Assembly (NCBI GenBank): GCA_037139095.1
Contig: JBAXHD010000064.1
Coordinates: 1-11,631 of the forward strand
Direction: 5' to 3'
Length of the DNA stretch: 11,631 nucleotides
Source: WLMZ01 sp037139095
GTDB lineage: Bacteria > Actinomycetota > Acidimicrobiia > Acidimicrobiales > Ilumatobacteraceae
Shown piece after piece: positions 1 through 6,769 of the stretch (position 1 is the stretch's first letter; each line of letters begins with the position of its first letter). The notes under the pieces were generated by a model. That model made no database searches. It was given only the letters and a program-made list of their open reading frames with translations, and was not told the DNA's origin. Both the position numbers and the translations under genes were made by a program.

Positions 1-21
1 GTTCAAGTCCCCTCTCGCCCA
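1..21 (+). tRNA. tRNA, 3' end only (window edge)
   Basis: The first bases read as the 3' end of a tRNA. G1 would be position 53, followed by the T-loop TTCAAGT (2-8), the 3' half of the T-stem CCCCT (9-13), the 3' strand of the acceptor stem CTCGCCC (14-20) and discriminator base A21. No CCA is encoded (CTCA follows). The 5' part, including the anticodon, lies outside the window, so the amino acid cannot be read. The implied 5' end GGGCGAG and the A discriminator would suit a class II leucine tRNA, but that is a guess. The T-loop match is good; the identity is unknown. Confidence 0.7.
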
Positions 22-22
22 C

Positions 23-139
23 TCACACGTTGTTTCGGAAACGCGAAATCACGTGTTCGCCGACCTTGCGGATCGTTTCCATTTGAGCCTCGTCGATGAT
101 CGAGAAGCGCATTGCGGCGTTGTTGCAGAGGACCTTGGT
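23..139 (-). pseudogene. 3' remnant of an unidentified gene, next to the tRNA
   Basis: On the minus strand a frame is open from just after an in-frame TAG (140-142) to a TGA at 23-25, only one base beyond the tRNA discriminator. Its 38 sense codons look protein-like, with the segment SIIDEAQMETIRKVGEHV and a basic C-terminus. An internal ATG (110-112) would give a 29-residue peptide, but no Shine-Dalgarno sequence precedes it. The opening residues KVLCNNAAMRF faintly recall the KILG-NAARLF ending of amidohydrolase family 2 proteins; that is weak. I read this as the C-terminal end of a gene whose body was lost, perhaps when the aminotransferase gene arrived. A genuine short peptide or plain non-coding sequence remain possible. 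Confidence 0.3.
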
Positions 140-170
140 CTACTCTCGCAGCACCGGGCGAACCGGCCGC

Positions 171-177
171 GAAAGGA
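171..177 (+). promoter_or_regulatory. Ribosome binding site that sets the aminotransferase start
   Basis: GAAAGGA lies six bases before the ATG at 184 and favours that start over the in-frame upstream ATG at 112. The first 24 codons from 112 carry no recognisable family sequence and overlap the minus-strand remnant. Confidence 0.6.
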
Positions 178-183
178 AATGTG

Positions 184-1566
184 ATGACTGCTCAGTGGCA
201 ACCGGTGCACCTTGTTGGCGATGGCCTCATGGTGCCATGCGTCGATGGCGTCGAGCGCGGGTACCTGTCTCTTGATGGCGCAGCGTCTACCAGCGCGCTG
301 CCGGCTGTGGCCGATCGCGTCACCGAATTCTTGCCGTGGTACTCGAGTGTTCATCGCGGTGCGGGGTACAAATCACAGATCGCAACGCAGGCCTATGAGC
401 ATGCGCGTGAAGCAATCATGCGCTTCGCAAATCGCGGCGATGACGACGTAGCCGTCCTGTGCCGCAATACCACCGAGGCCATCAATCACTTGGCGTATCG
501 ACTCCGCCTCACGCGTGACGACGTTGTCGTGACCTCGGTTGTCGAGCATCACGCCAACCTGTTGCCGTGGGCGCGCGTTGCAACGTGTCGCTATATCGAG
601 TGCGGGGTCGATGGCACCTTCAGCGTGGCCGATGTGTGCGCCGCCCTCGATCAGTCACCCAAGCCGCGTCTGCTGGCAATTACCGGAGCATCAAACGTGA
701 GCGGATGGGTGCCGCCCATCGACGCCATCATCGAAGCCGCGCACGAGCGCGGCATTCAAGTTGCGGTTGATGCAGCGCAGTTGGCACCGCATCGGCCAAT
801 GCCAACCACCGCCGATTTCTTGTCGTTCAGCGGCCACAAGATGTACGCGCCGTTTGGTGCTGGCGTGCTCATCGGTCCACGGGTTGCGTTCGAGTCGGGC
901 GACCCGTTTCTCGCGGGCGGTGGCGCTGTTGAGTTGGTCGATCTCGACGAGGTTGTGTGGACTGCTCCCCCCGAACGCGAAGAAGCCGGATCACCAAACG
1001 TGATCGGAGCCGTGGCGCTTGGTGTGGCGGTCGACGAACTGGCTCGCATCGGGTGGCCAGCGATCATCGCTCACGAGAACGAGCTGTCGGCGCAGCTACG
1101 CGACGGCCTGCGCAAGATCGCCGGAGTCACGGTGCTCGGCCCGGGTGCCGAATTCGAAACGCTTGCCGCCGCTGCGTTCACGGTTGAGGGCATGCCCCAC
1201 GCGCTTGTTGCTGCGCGGCTCAGCGCCGAGTTTGCAATTGGTGTTCGCCACGGTTGCTTCTGTGCGCATCCGTATCTCACGCGCATCCTTGGTCTCTCGC
1301 CGGCCGACATTGCGCAGTTCCGCAGCGATGTGCTCAGTGGCGATCGACGCGCAGTGCCAGGTGCGGTTCGGGCAAGCGCGGGGTTGTCTACGACGGCAGA
1401 AGACATCGACCGTTTCCTTGCTGCGCTCACGATCATCGCCCGCAACGAGCCGGGACCTGTTGAGTACCGCCAAGACCCACGCAGCGGCGATTTCCAACCA
1501 CTGGGCGATGCGGCCGATTGGTGGACCGATTCTGCTGCCACTCAGGCGGGCTGCAGCCGAAGCTGA
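184..1566 (+). CDS. Class V aminotransferase / cysteine desulfurase-like PLP enzyme
   Basis: This 460-residue protein has the fold-type I, class V aminotransferase layout of SufS/CsdA cysteine desulfurases. Visible landmarks are the substrate/cofactor segment VVEHHANLLPW with His122-His123, the PLP-ring aspartate in VAVDAAQ (Asp196, Gln199), and the Schiff-base lysine in SFSGHKMYAPFGAG (Lys219). Near the C-terminus is VRHGCFCAHPYL, with Cys358 and Cys360 where SufS has its RxGxxCA persulfide cysteine. It is longer than typical SufS (about 400-410 residues), mainly through an N-terminal lead and an acidic tail ending in a Ser/Arg peptide. The likely reaction is removal of sulfur or amino groups from a cysteine-like substrate; the true substrate is unknown. 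No suf or isc genes surround it, so a housekeeping Fe-S role is not supported by context. It converges on the AhpD-like gene with seven bases between the stop codons. The class call is firm; the reaction is not. Confidence 0.85.
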   Translation: MTAQWQPVHLVGDGLMVPCVDGVERGYLSLDGAASTSALPAVADRVTEFLPWYSSVHRGAGYKSQIATQAYEHAREAIMRFANRGDDDVAVLCRNTTEAINHLAYRLRLTRDDVVVTSVVEHHANLLPWARVATCRYIECGVDGTFSVADVCAALDQSPKPRLLAITGASNVSGWVPPIDAIIEAAHERGIQVAVDAAQLAPHRPMPTTADFLSFSGHKMYAPFGAGVLIGPRVAFESGDPFLAGGGAVELVDLDEVVWTAPPEREEAGSPNVIGAVALGVAVDELARIGWPAIIAHENELSAQLRDGLRKIAGVTVLGPGAEFETLAAAAFTVEGMPHALVAARLSAEFAIGVRHGCFCAHPYLTRILGLSPADIAQFRSDVLSGDRRAVPGAVRASAGLSTTAEDIDRFLAALTIIARNEPGPVEYRQDPRSGDFQPLGDAADWWTDSAATQAGCSRS

Positions 1567-1573
1567 CCTACGC

Positions 1574-1957
1574 CTACGCCTGCGGCTGATCGATGCCGGT
1601 GCCGTTGGGGTCGGCCACGAAATCTTTGAACGCAGCGAATGCGCGTGGTCCGTACACGGTGGCTGGGCCGCCGTTCATCAGGATCGCGACGCCAATGGTT
1701 TCGGCCACCTCGGCCTCGGTGGCGCCGCGACGCGCAGCACCTCGAGCATGAGCCGCGATGCAACCATCGCAACGCTCGCTGATGGCGATTGCCAACGCGA
1801 TGAGTTCCTTGGTCTTGGTGTCGAGCGCACCTTCGGTGAACACGGCCGCATGAATACCCGAGAACGCTTTGATCACCTCAGGGATTGCATGACGAAGATC
1901 TCGCGCCAACGGCGCCAGTTCGTTTTGGACGTCGGCGCCGTGTTGGTGGTGCGTCAT
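1574..1957 (-). CDS. AhpD-like carboxymuconolactone decarboxylase-family protein
   Basis: This 127-residue helical protein belongs to the carboxymuconolactone decarboxylase/AhpD family. The core ALDTKTKELIALAIAISERC runs into CDGCIAAH, giving the redox motif Cys63-X2-Cys66 with His70, as in AhpD-type peroxidase reductants. The CXXC makes a thiol-disulfide or peroxidase role likelier than ring-cleavage metabolism, where these cysteines are normally absent. It is cytoplasmic, with no signal peptide. The ATG (1955-1957) is preceded by a strong AGGAGT (complement of 1963-1968) at a five-base spacing. The GGDEF-EAL gene ends 14 bases upstream on the same strand, so the two are probably co-transcribed, with this gene second. 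Such proteins usually form trimers or hexamers. The family is sure; the partner enzyme (for example an AhpC-type peroxidase) is not in the window. Confidence 0.88.
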   Translation of the reverse strand: MTHHQHGADVQNELAPLARDLRHAIPEVIKAFSGIHAAVFTEGALDTKTKELIALAIAISERCDGCIAAHARGAARRGATEAEVAETIGVAILMNGGPATVYGPRAFAAFKDFVADPNGTGIDQPQA

Positions 1958-1962
1958 TGCAG

Positions 1963-1968
1963 ACTCCT
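1963..1968 (-). promoter_or_regulatory. Strong Shine-Dalgarno of the AhpD-like gene
   Basis: The minus strand reads AGGAGT five bases before the ATG at 1957. It sits inside the 14-base gap after the GGDEF-EAL stop, so the second gene of the pair can be translated independently and probably more strongly than the first, which starts at TTG. Confidence 0.6.
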
Positions 1969-1971
1969 GAT

Positions 1972-4035
1972 CTAGCCAAGGTCGTTCGGTGGCCACTGCA
2001 CATGATCGCTGGTGGCGCGGCTCATCACAAGTGCGCGATGGGCGAGGTCTTCGGCCATCGCTGCGCTGACAAACGAGTCGAACTCGGCAGCCGGCAATGC
2101 CCGCGAATACAGGTGGCCCTGATGGCGAATGCATCCGAGGGCAATGAGCACGTCGGCTTGGGCGCCGGTCTCTACGCCGTCGGCCGTAGCCGTGAGACCG
2201 ATCTCGCGAACCAAGCTGATGATCGATCGCACAATCGCGCGGTCGTGGGGATGCGCGGTCAGCGTGTCGATCGAGGTGCGATCGATGCGTACCTCGTCGA
2301 GCGGCAGGCGGCGCAACAAACTGAGCGACGACACACCGCGGGCGAAATCGTCGAGACAGACGCGCACTCCGCGTACGCGCAGCGATGCCAAGTTGGCGGC
2401 GGCTGCGGTGAGGTCGTCGATGACGGCGGCCTCGGTGACATCGACAGTGATCAGCGTTGGGTCGACGCCACTGATAAGTGAGTCGAGGGGGTTGTCTCGC
2501 CACGAACGCTCGGTGGCGCGTGGCGGCAGGTTCACCCGAAAGCGGAATCCGTCGGGCAGCCCCAAGGTGCTGAGCCGACGAATCATTGGTCGAGCTTGTT
2601 GCATCACGCTCTCGGTGATTCGCTCGAGCAGACCGGCATCGGCCGCCAACTGCAAGAAGTCGGCAGCGGGCACGATGACGCCGTCGCGGCGCAGCCATCG
2701 AGCGAGTAGTTCGGCACCCACGATGTTGCCGGTGGTTGCGTCGATCTCGGGCTGGAAGAACGGCACGATGTCGCCTTCGTCGAGTGCTCGGCGCAGCGCC
2801 TGCTCTGAGCTGACGCGCTTGTCGAGTTCGTTTCGAACCGAGCCATCGAAGATCTCGACGCGGTTTCGTCCAGTGCCCTTGGCTCGGTGCAACGCCGCGT
2901 TCGCGAAGCGCAACAAGTCGGTGCCGCTGCCGCCGTGGATAGGTCCGATTGCGAGACCAATGCTGACCGACGATGGAACTTCGCGGCCTTCGGCGTGAAT
3001 AGGTTGAGCAAGGGTGGCCGTGATGCGCCCGGCCACCGCCATGCTCGCGCCGAGGTCGCAGTTGGGGAGCACCACGATGAACTCGTCGCCACCAATTCGT
3101 CCGGCCGTTGCGCCTGAGTCGATGCTTCGCTCAAGTCGATCGGCGATGGCCATCAAGAACTGGTCGCCGCCTCGGTGACCGATCGAGTCGTTGATGTGCT
3201 TGAACCGATCGAGGTCGAGATAGAGCAGACCAACCGGCGCTGTGTCGCTCGCGTCGGCGAGTGCTCGCTCGAGCGCGTCGATTGCGCCGCGACGATTGAA
3301 CAGGCCGGTGAGGGGATCGTGCATGGCCTGATGCGCCAATTGGCCGTTGAGGCCAGCGAAGGCGTTGTTGGCATTGAGCAACAGTTGGTGCTCGCTGGCC
3401 AATGTAGATACGAGGGTCTCGGTGCGCCATTCAAGGCGGATGGCGTCGACGGCGCCGCGGTTCGCTATGCGGTGAATGGTGGTGGCGAAGATGAGATAGG
3501 CCAATGCCATCAGCCCGATACTCATCAGGTGATCGTTCTTGCTGACGACGAGCGCAATAGTGCCGGTGATGAACAGCGGAAGCTCGAAGGCTAAAAACAG
3601 GTCGGTGCGCGAGATGGTGAGCAACATCGCGAACGCGCTGGCACCGAACGCAAACATCGCAAAGAACAACAGCAGTTCGGTGTTGTTCGGGTTGGGCACG
3701 AACAGTGAGCTTCCCCAGGCGGCGCCAACCACAGCGGTAGACAAGCGAATCAGGGGCAACGATCGCAATCCGGTGCCGCCGCGAGATCGTTCGAATCGAT
3801 AGCACTCGAGCGCCAGCAGCGCGAGCAGTTCGGTGGCCACACCAACGAGGCACCAAAACGCAATGCGCCGGGTCGGGATCTGGTTCTGAAACACCAAGCT
3901 CATCAACAAGAACGAGGGCATCACAGCCAAATTGCTGGGCAACAGCACCTTGGCTGCTTGTGCCAACGACTCTTGCGACACGCGAGATGGCGGTGCCGTG
4001 TTGAGCTGTAGATCGTCTTCCGCCGAAGTATTCAA
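1972..4035 (-). CDS. Membrane GGDEF-EAL cyclic-di-GMP protein, EAL domain divergent
   Basis: This 687-residue inner-membrane protein should make and/or bind or degrade cyclic-di-GMP. After a 30-residue hydrophilic lead come six predicted transmembrane helices (about 31-50, 58-78, 93-113, 119-141, 145-165, 169-190). A linker helix leads to a GGDEF domain (about 238-398) with DPLTGLFNRRG, metal aspartate Asp274 in LYLDLDRFK, and an intact GGDEF at 315-319. The usual I-site RxxD five residues before GGDEF is missing; an RSID lies three residues too far upstream. The EAL domain (about 412-660) keeps Glu442, Asn502, Glu535, Asp562-Asp563 and Gln639, but reads ELL for EAL, DDFARG for DDFGTG, RID for KID (Arg583) and ADGVE for AEGVE (Asp619). 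It starts at TTG with GGGA only a few bases upstream; an in-frame TGA just before rules out a longer form. The membrane region matches no sensor type I can name. Phosphodiesterase activity is doubtful; cyclase activity is plausible. Confidence 0.9.
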   Translation of the reverse strand: MNTSAEDDLQLNTAPPSRVSQESLAQAAKVLLPSNLAVMPSFLLMSLVFQNQIPTRRIAFWCLVGVATELLALLALECYRFERSRGGTGLRSLPLIRLSTAVVGAAWGSSLFVPNPNNTELLLFFAMFAFGASAFAMLLTISRTDLFLAFELPLFITGTIALVVSKNDHLMSIGLMALAYLIFATTIHRIANRGAVDAIRLEWRTETLVSTLASEHQLLLNANNAFAGLNGQLAHQAMHDPLTGLFNRRGAIDALERALADASDTAPVGLLYLDLDRFKHINDSIGHRGGDQFLMAIADRLERSIDSGATAGRIGGDEFIVVLPNCDLGASMAVAGRITATLAQPIHAEGREVPSSVSIGLAIGPIHGGSGTDLLRFANAALHRAKGTGRNRVEIFDGSVRNELDKRVSSEQALRRALDEGDIVPFFQPEIDATTGNIVGAELLARWLRRDGVIVPAADFLQLAADAGLLERITESVMQQARPMIRRLSTLGLPDGFRFRVNLPPRATERSWRDNPLDSLISGVDPTLITVDVTEAAVIDDLTAAAANLASLRVRGVRVCLDDFARGVSSLSLLRRLPLDEVRIDRTSIDTLTAHPHDRAIVRSIISLVREIGLTATADGVETGAQADVLIALGCIRHQGHLYSRALPAAEFDSFVSAAMAEDLAHRALVMSRATSDHVQWPPNDLG

Positions 4036-4126
4036 TTTCCCTACTCAATGTGAGTGATTGACCGCAATGCGTAAAACCTACCGAACAATGCTCCCAGAGT
4101 CCACCAATTCTTGGCACACTGCTTCG
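4036..4126. promoter_or_regulatory. Divergent intergenic region between the GGDEF-EAL gene and gluQ
   Basis: These 91 bases separate two outward-facing transcripts and must hold both promoters unless transcription starts inside the genes. TTGACC at 4058-4063 resembles a -35 box for gluQ, but no convincing -10 follows at 16-19 bases. The pentamer CAATG recurs at 4046, 4065 and 4086, about two helical turns apart, which could be an operator or chance. The gluQ ATG has no clear Shine-Dalgarno. Only the arrangement is firm. Confidence 0.35.
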
Positions 4127-5059
4127 ATGACCACCGCAGCGGGCCGGTTTGCGCCTTCCCCCACCGGTGACCTGCATCTGGGCAACTTGCGCACCGCGCT
4201 GGTGGCGTGGCTTTCGGCCCGATCGCAGGGCCTCGAGTTCATCGTTCGGATGGAAGATCTCGACCGGGTGACGTCGTCTGTGGCGTTCGAGCACGCCCAA
4301 TGCGCGGCGCTCGCGGCACTCGGCATCGACTTCGATGGCGAGGTAGTGCGCCAAAGCGATCGGTTTCATCTCTATGCGGCAGCCATCGACCAACTCACCG
4401 CTCAGGGTCGAACCTATGAGTGCTTTTGCACCCGCCGCGAAATTCGTGAGGCCTCGAGCGCGCCTCAGGGACTCGAGGCCCCCGAGGGCTTGTACCCGGG
4501 CACGTGTCGCTCGCTCAGCGTCGCCCAACGAGCGCAGTTCATCGAGCAGGGTCGCCCGTGGGCGCTGCGGCTCAGAGCCCACGAGCATGTCATCGAAATC
4601 ACCGACGAGATTCGCGGCCCGGTGCGAGCCGCGATCGACGATGTGGTGTTACGGCGTAACGATGGCGTGGCCGCGTACAACCTTGCAGTGGTTGTCGATG
4701 ATGCCGCTCAGAACGTGGCCGAGGTGGTGCGCGGTGACGACTTGTTGTCGTCAACACCGCGGCAGGTGATGCTGCAACGTCTGCTTGGGCTTCCCACCCC
4801 GCGCTATCGCCATGTGCCATTGGTGCTTGGCGCCGATGGAGTTCGCATAGCAAAGCGGCATGGCGCGATTACCTTGCCGCAACTCGCCGAGCGGGGCATC
4901 TCGCCGCAGCAGGTTCTTGCGTTGTTGGCGAGCAGCCTCGGACTCGCCGATGAGGGCGAGAGCCCAACGGCTCGCGACCTCTTGAGCCGCTTCGACATCC
5001 AGCGACTGCCGCGAGAACCATGGGTGTTGCCGTCGCATCTGCAACGATCGGTGTCATGA
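4127..5059 (+). CDS. gluQ: Glutamyl-Q tRNA(Asp) synthetase (GluQ/YadB)
   Basis: This 310-residue protein is a GluRS-like catalytic domain without the C-terminal anticodon-binding domain. That length (E. coli YadB is about 300 residues, full GluRS about 470) marks the GluQ paralogue. The enzyme activates glutamate and attaches it to the queuosine base at the wobble position of tRNA-Asp. The start reads GRFAPSPTGDLHLGNLR with the HIGH motif at His17-Asn20; FIVRMEDLDR follows. The zinc-type ligands are Cys99-X-Cys101, Tyr123 and Cys127. The KMSKS loop reads RIAKRHG (240-246), with Lys243 retained. The ATG at 4127 is chosen because the family begins just before GRFAPSPTG; in-frame ATGs at 4067 and 4088 would add unconserved residues. 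Its TGA overlaps the ATG of the next gene by four bases. Queuosine genes such as tgt are not in the window, so the substrate in this organism is inferred. Confidence 0.9.
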   Translation: MTTAAGRFAPSPTGDLHLGNLRTALVAWLSARSQGLEFIVRMEDLDRVTSSVAFEHAQCAALAALGIDFDGEVVRQSDRFHLYAAAIDQLTAQGRTYECFCTRREIREASSAPQGLEAPEGLYPGTCRSLSVAQRAQFIEQGRPWALRLRAHEHVIEITDEIRGPVRAAIDDVVLRRNDGVAAYNLAVVVDDAAQNVAEVVRGDDLLSSTPRQVMLQRLLGLPTPRYRHVPLVLGADGVRIAKRHGAITLPQLAERGISPQQVLALLASSLGLADEGESPTARDLLSRFDIQRLPREPWVLPSHLQRSVS

Positions 5060-5646
5060 CCGATATCGACGATCTGCAGCGGGTGCTCGGCTATGTCGAT
5101 GCCATCGACGACACCACCGACATCGCTGCGGTGGGTCCCGACCTGTACGCCGGATCCTTCTGGACCCCGCAGTTTTGCTCGGCCATTATTCGTGCAGCCG
5201 AGGCCGTTGGCGCATTTGAGCCGCAGCCCGACGATCCGGTGCCGGGCCACGAGGTCTCGCTGGCCGTGTTGAGCCCGCGTTTGTTCGAGAATGTACAAGC
5301 CGACATCGGAATGCGCTTGTGGCCCCAGCTCAAGCAGTTCTGGCCCTACATCGATTACTACGGCCTGCGCGATGTGTTCGTCATCCGCTATGCGTTGGGC
5401 GAGCAGGAGACCTTGCGCATCCACCACGATGTGGCTCAGGTGTCTGCCTCAATCAAGCTCAACGACAACTACGAGGGTGCCGATCTCGAGTTTCCGTTGC
5501 AGGGCTTCTCGAACGGTTCGATGCCGGTGGGTTCGGTGCTGGCGTGGCCATCGTTGGTGACCCATCCGCACCAAACAAATCAGTTGGTGTCGGGGGTCAA
5601 ATACGCACTCACGATCTGGTGCGAACTGCCGTCGTACGTTGCCTGA
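5056..5646 (+). CDS. 2OG-Fe(II) oxygenase, prolyl 4-hydroxylase type
   Basis: This 196-residue protein has the double-stranded beta-helix core of prolyl-4-hydroxylase-like dioxygenases, which use 2-oxoglutarate, O2 and Fe(II) to hydroxylate a substrate. The iron ligands are the HxD pair His123 and Asp125 in IHHDVAQ and the distal His172 in THPHQTNQ. Lys182 in SGVKYALTIW sits ten residues later, where the 2-oxoglutarate carboxylate is bound. The segment ASIKLNDNYEGADLEFP is the typical strand between these sites, and SMPVGSVLAWPS precedes the distal His. There is no signal peptide, so it is probably cytosolic. The ATG overlaps the gluQ stop (ATGA) and no good Shine-Dalgarno is visible, so translation is probably coupled to gluQ. 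The substrate is unknown; context makes tRNA or a translation component worth testing, but this is inference. The family assignment is confident. Confidence 0.85.
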   Translation: MTDIDDLQRVLGYVDAIDDTTDIAAVGPDLYAGSFWTPQFCSAIIRAAEAVGAFEPQPDDPVPGHEVSLAVLSPRLFENVQADIGMRLWPQLKQFWPYIDYYGLRDVFVIRYALGEQETLRIHHDVAQVSASIKLNDNYEGADLEFPLQGFSNGSMPVGSVLAWPSLVTHPHQTNQLVSGVKYALTIWCELPSYVA

Positions 5647-5655
5647 CGCAGTGTT

Positions 5656-5671
5656 GCCAGAGGCTGCTGGC
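5656..5671 (+). terminator. Possible weak terminator after the gluQ-oxygenase pair
   Basis: GCCAG (5656-5660) and CTGGC (5667-5671) form a five-pair stem with a six-base loop, extendable by two G-T pairs, starting nine bases after the oxygenase stop. The tail (GGTCGTTTCG) is only mildly T-rich, so it is a weak candidate. Confidence 0.25.
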
Positions 5672-5729
5672 GGTCGTTTCGAAAAGTTGTGCAAATGCAG
5701 GCGGTGTGTGCGCGTGCCGACTCTGTCGC

Positions 5730-5756
5730 AGAGTTAGTCTGAGATCTAACAACTCT
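5730..5756 (+). promoter_or_regulatory. Imperfect inverted repeat upstream of the L,D-transpeptidase
   Basis: AGAGTTAG (5730-5737) pairs with CTAAC (5746-5750) and, across a three-base bulge, TCT (5754-5756). The loop is eight bases. It lies about 50 bases before the transpeptidase ATG in a locally AT-richer stretch, where an operator, a promoter element or a second weak terminator would be expected. The rest of the 157-base gap (5647-5803) shows no clear promoter boxes. Confidence 0.25.
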
Positions 5757-5803
5757 TCCCCGACGCGAGCAAAGCACGTTCGTTGAGTGCGAGTTCTTTA
5801 CAC

Positions 5804-6730
5804 ATGACTAGGTCCTCAAGAACCCCCCGAATTGAAGCGTTCATCGCCCTCGGTGTTATGGCTGGCGCGCTCGTCTTTAGTGCATGTTCGTCGCCGCGCT
5901 CGGAGGCCAGCGCTCCACCGAGCGAGACGGTGCACCTCGCACCACTCACTTCAGGCATACTGACGCCTGCAGCAACCGATGCGCCTACTGATGCAACCGC
6001 CGACTCCGTTCCTGTTACCGAAGCAGTTCCTGCTACCGACGCTGCCTCTACCACTTCGACGCTGCCGGCAAACCAGGTCTTTGTAGGTTCCTTCCCCGGC
6101 ACGATCGTGCCAGTCGGCAACGCCGATGGCGCAGACACGGCAGTGATCCAGTTGCGTTTGATCCAACTTGGGTTCTGGAACTCGCAGCCGAATGGCAAGT
6201 ACGGCCTCACTACTAAGCAAGCAGTAATGGCCTTCCAGAAGTACAGCGGCATCGAGGCCACCGGTTTGGTCGACGCAGCAACAGCGGCAGCAATTCTGGC
6301 CCTAGAGGTGAAGGGTCACGGCACGGCTGACACCGGAACGCTGATTGAGGTCGACAAGGTTCGCCAACTGTTGTTCGTGGTTGTTGATGGCGTAACCCAA
6401 TGGGTGCTGAACGCATCCACGGGCAACGGCTTGCCGTTCGACGAACCCGACAAGAATTCCCCCGGCGCCCGCAACATCACCGGTGTGGCGCTGACGCCCG
6501 ATGGTTTGTGGAAGGTTGACCGCGAGCGCGTAGATGGCTGGTGGAAGGGCGACCTCGGCGATATCTATCGACCCAAGTACTTCCACAATGGCATTGCGGT
6601 TCACGGTGCCAACAGTGTGCCGAACTATCCCGCCTCGCACGGCTGCGTACGCGTGAGCGTCCCTGCAATGGACTTCATCTGGGCCAACAACATCATGCCC
6701 AGAGGCATCCATGTGTGGGTGCATAGCTAA
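5804..6730 (+). CDS. Lipoprotein L,D-transpeptidase (YkuD) with peptidoglycan-binding domain
   Basis: This 308-residue exported enzyme should form 3-3 peptide crosslinks in peptidoglycan or attach proteins to it. A basic lead and hydrophobic stretch (about 10-27) end in the lipobox FSAC, making Cys28 the lipidation site; Phe at -3 is unusual but tolerated. A Pro/Thr/Ala-rich linker with repeated TDA- and PAT-like words (about 50-88) spans away from the membrane. A peptidoglycan-binding domain 1 follows (about 108-165: QLRLIQLGFW, GLTTKQAVMAFQ, TGLVDAAT). The YkuD domain (about 170-308) carries His267 in VHGAN and the catalytic SHGCVR with His279, Cys281 and Arg283. The ATG at 5804 places the signal peptide correctly; an in-frame TTG at 5783 is a poorer option. 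The Shine-Dalgarno is weak. The lacZ-like gene follows after 39 bases on the same strand, but no functional tie is obvious. Confidence 0.92.
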   Translation: MTRSSRTPRIEAFIALGVMAGALVFSACSSPRSEASAPPSETVHLAPLTSGILTPAATDAPTDATADSVPVTEAVPATDAASTTSTLPANQVFVGSFPGTIVPVGNADGADTAVIQLRLIQLGFWNSQPNGKYGLTTKQAVMAFQKYSGIEATGLVDAATAAAILALEVKGHGTADTGTLIEVDKVRQLLFVVVDGVTQWVLNASTGNGLPFDEPDKNSPGARNITGVALTPDGLWKVDRERVDGWWKGDLGDIYRPKYFHNGIAVHGANSVPNYPASHGCVRVSVPAMDFIWANNIMPRGIHVWVHS

Positions 6731-6750
6731 GCCAACGTTGCTCAGCGCGC

Positions 6751-6756
6751 AGGTGA
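6751..6756 (+). promoter_or_regulatory. Likely ribosome binding site of the beta-galactosidase gene
   Basis: AGGTGA lies 13 bases before the GTG at 6770 and 16 before the TTG at 6773. This is longer than usual, so the exact start is uncertain, although the family N-terminus (WQDPNTVALGRLSMR) demands a start close to here. Confidence 0.4.
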
Positions 6757-6769
6757 CAGACTCTCACCC

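Noticed and set aside
1019..1975. Plus-strand open frame (318 codons) spanning the convergent gene ends
   Set aside because: It overlaps the end of the aminotransferase in another frame and lies antisense to the AhpD-like gene, whose CXXC motif and strong ribosome binding site are far better evidence.
4046..4090. Three CAATG pentamers about 20 bases apart as an operator
   Set aside because: Five-base matches without flanking symmetry can arise by chance in 91 bases; noted under the intergenic feature only.
4058..4126. Longer N-terminus for GluQ from TTG 4058 or ATG 4067 or 4088
   Set aside because: The family begins a few residues before GRFAPSPTG, the extra residues are not conserved in type, and this stretch must also serve as a promoter region.
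3431..4588. Long minus-strand open frame (385 codons) across the divergent junction
   Set aside because: It runs antisense to the gluQ motifs, out of frame through the GGDEF-EAL N-terminus and across their promoter region, with arginine- and alanine-rich low-complexity sequence typical of GC-rich shadow frames.
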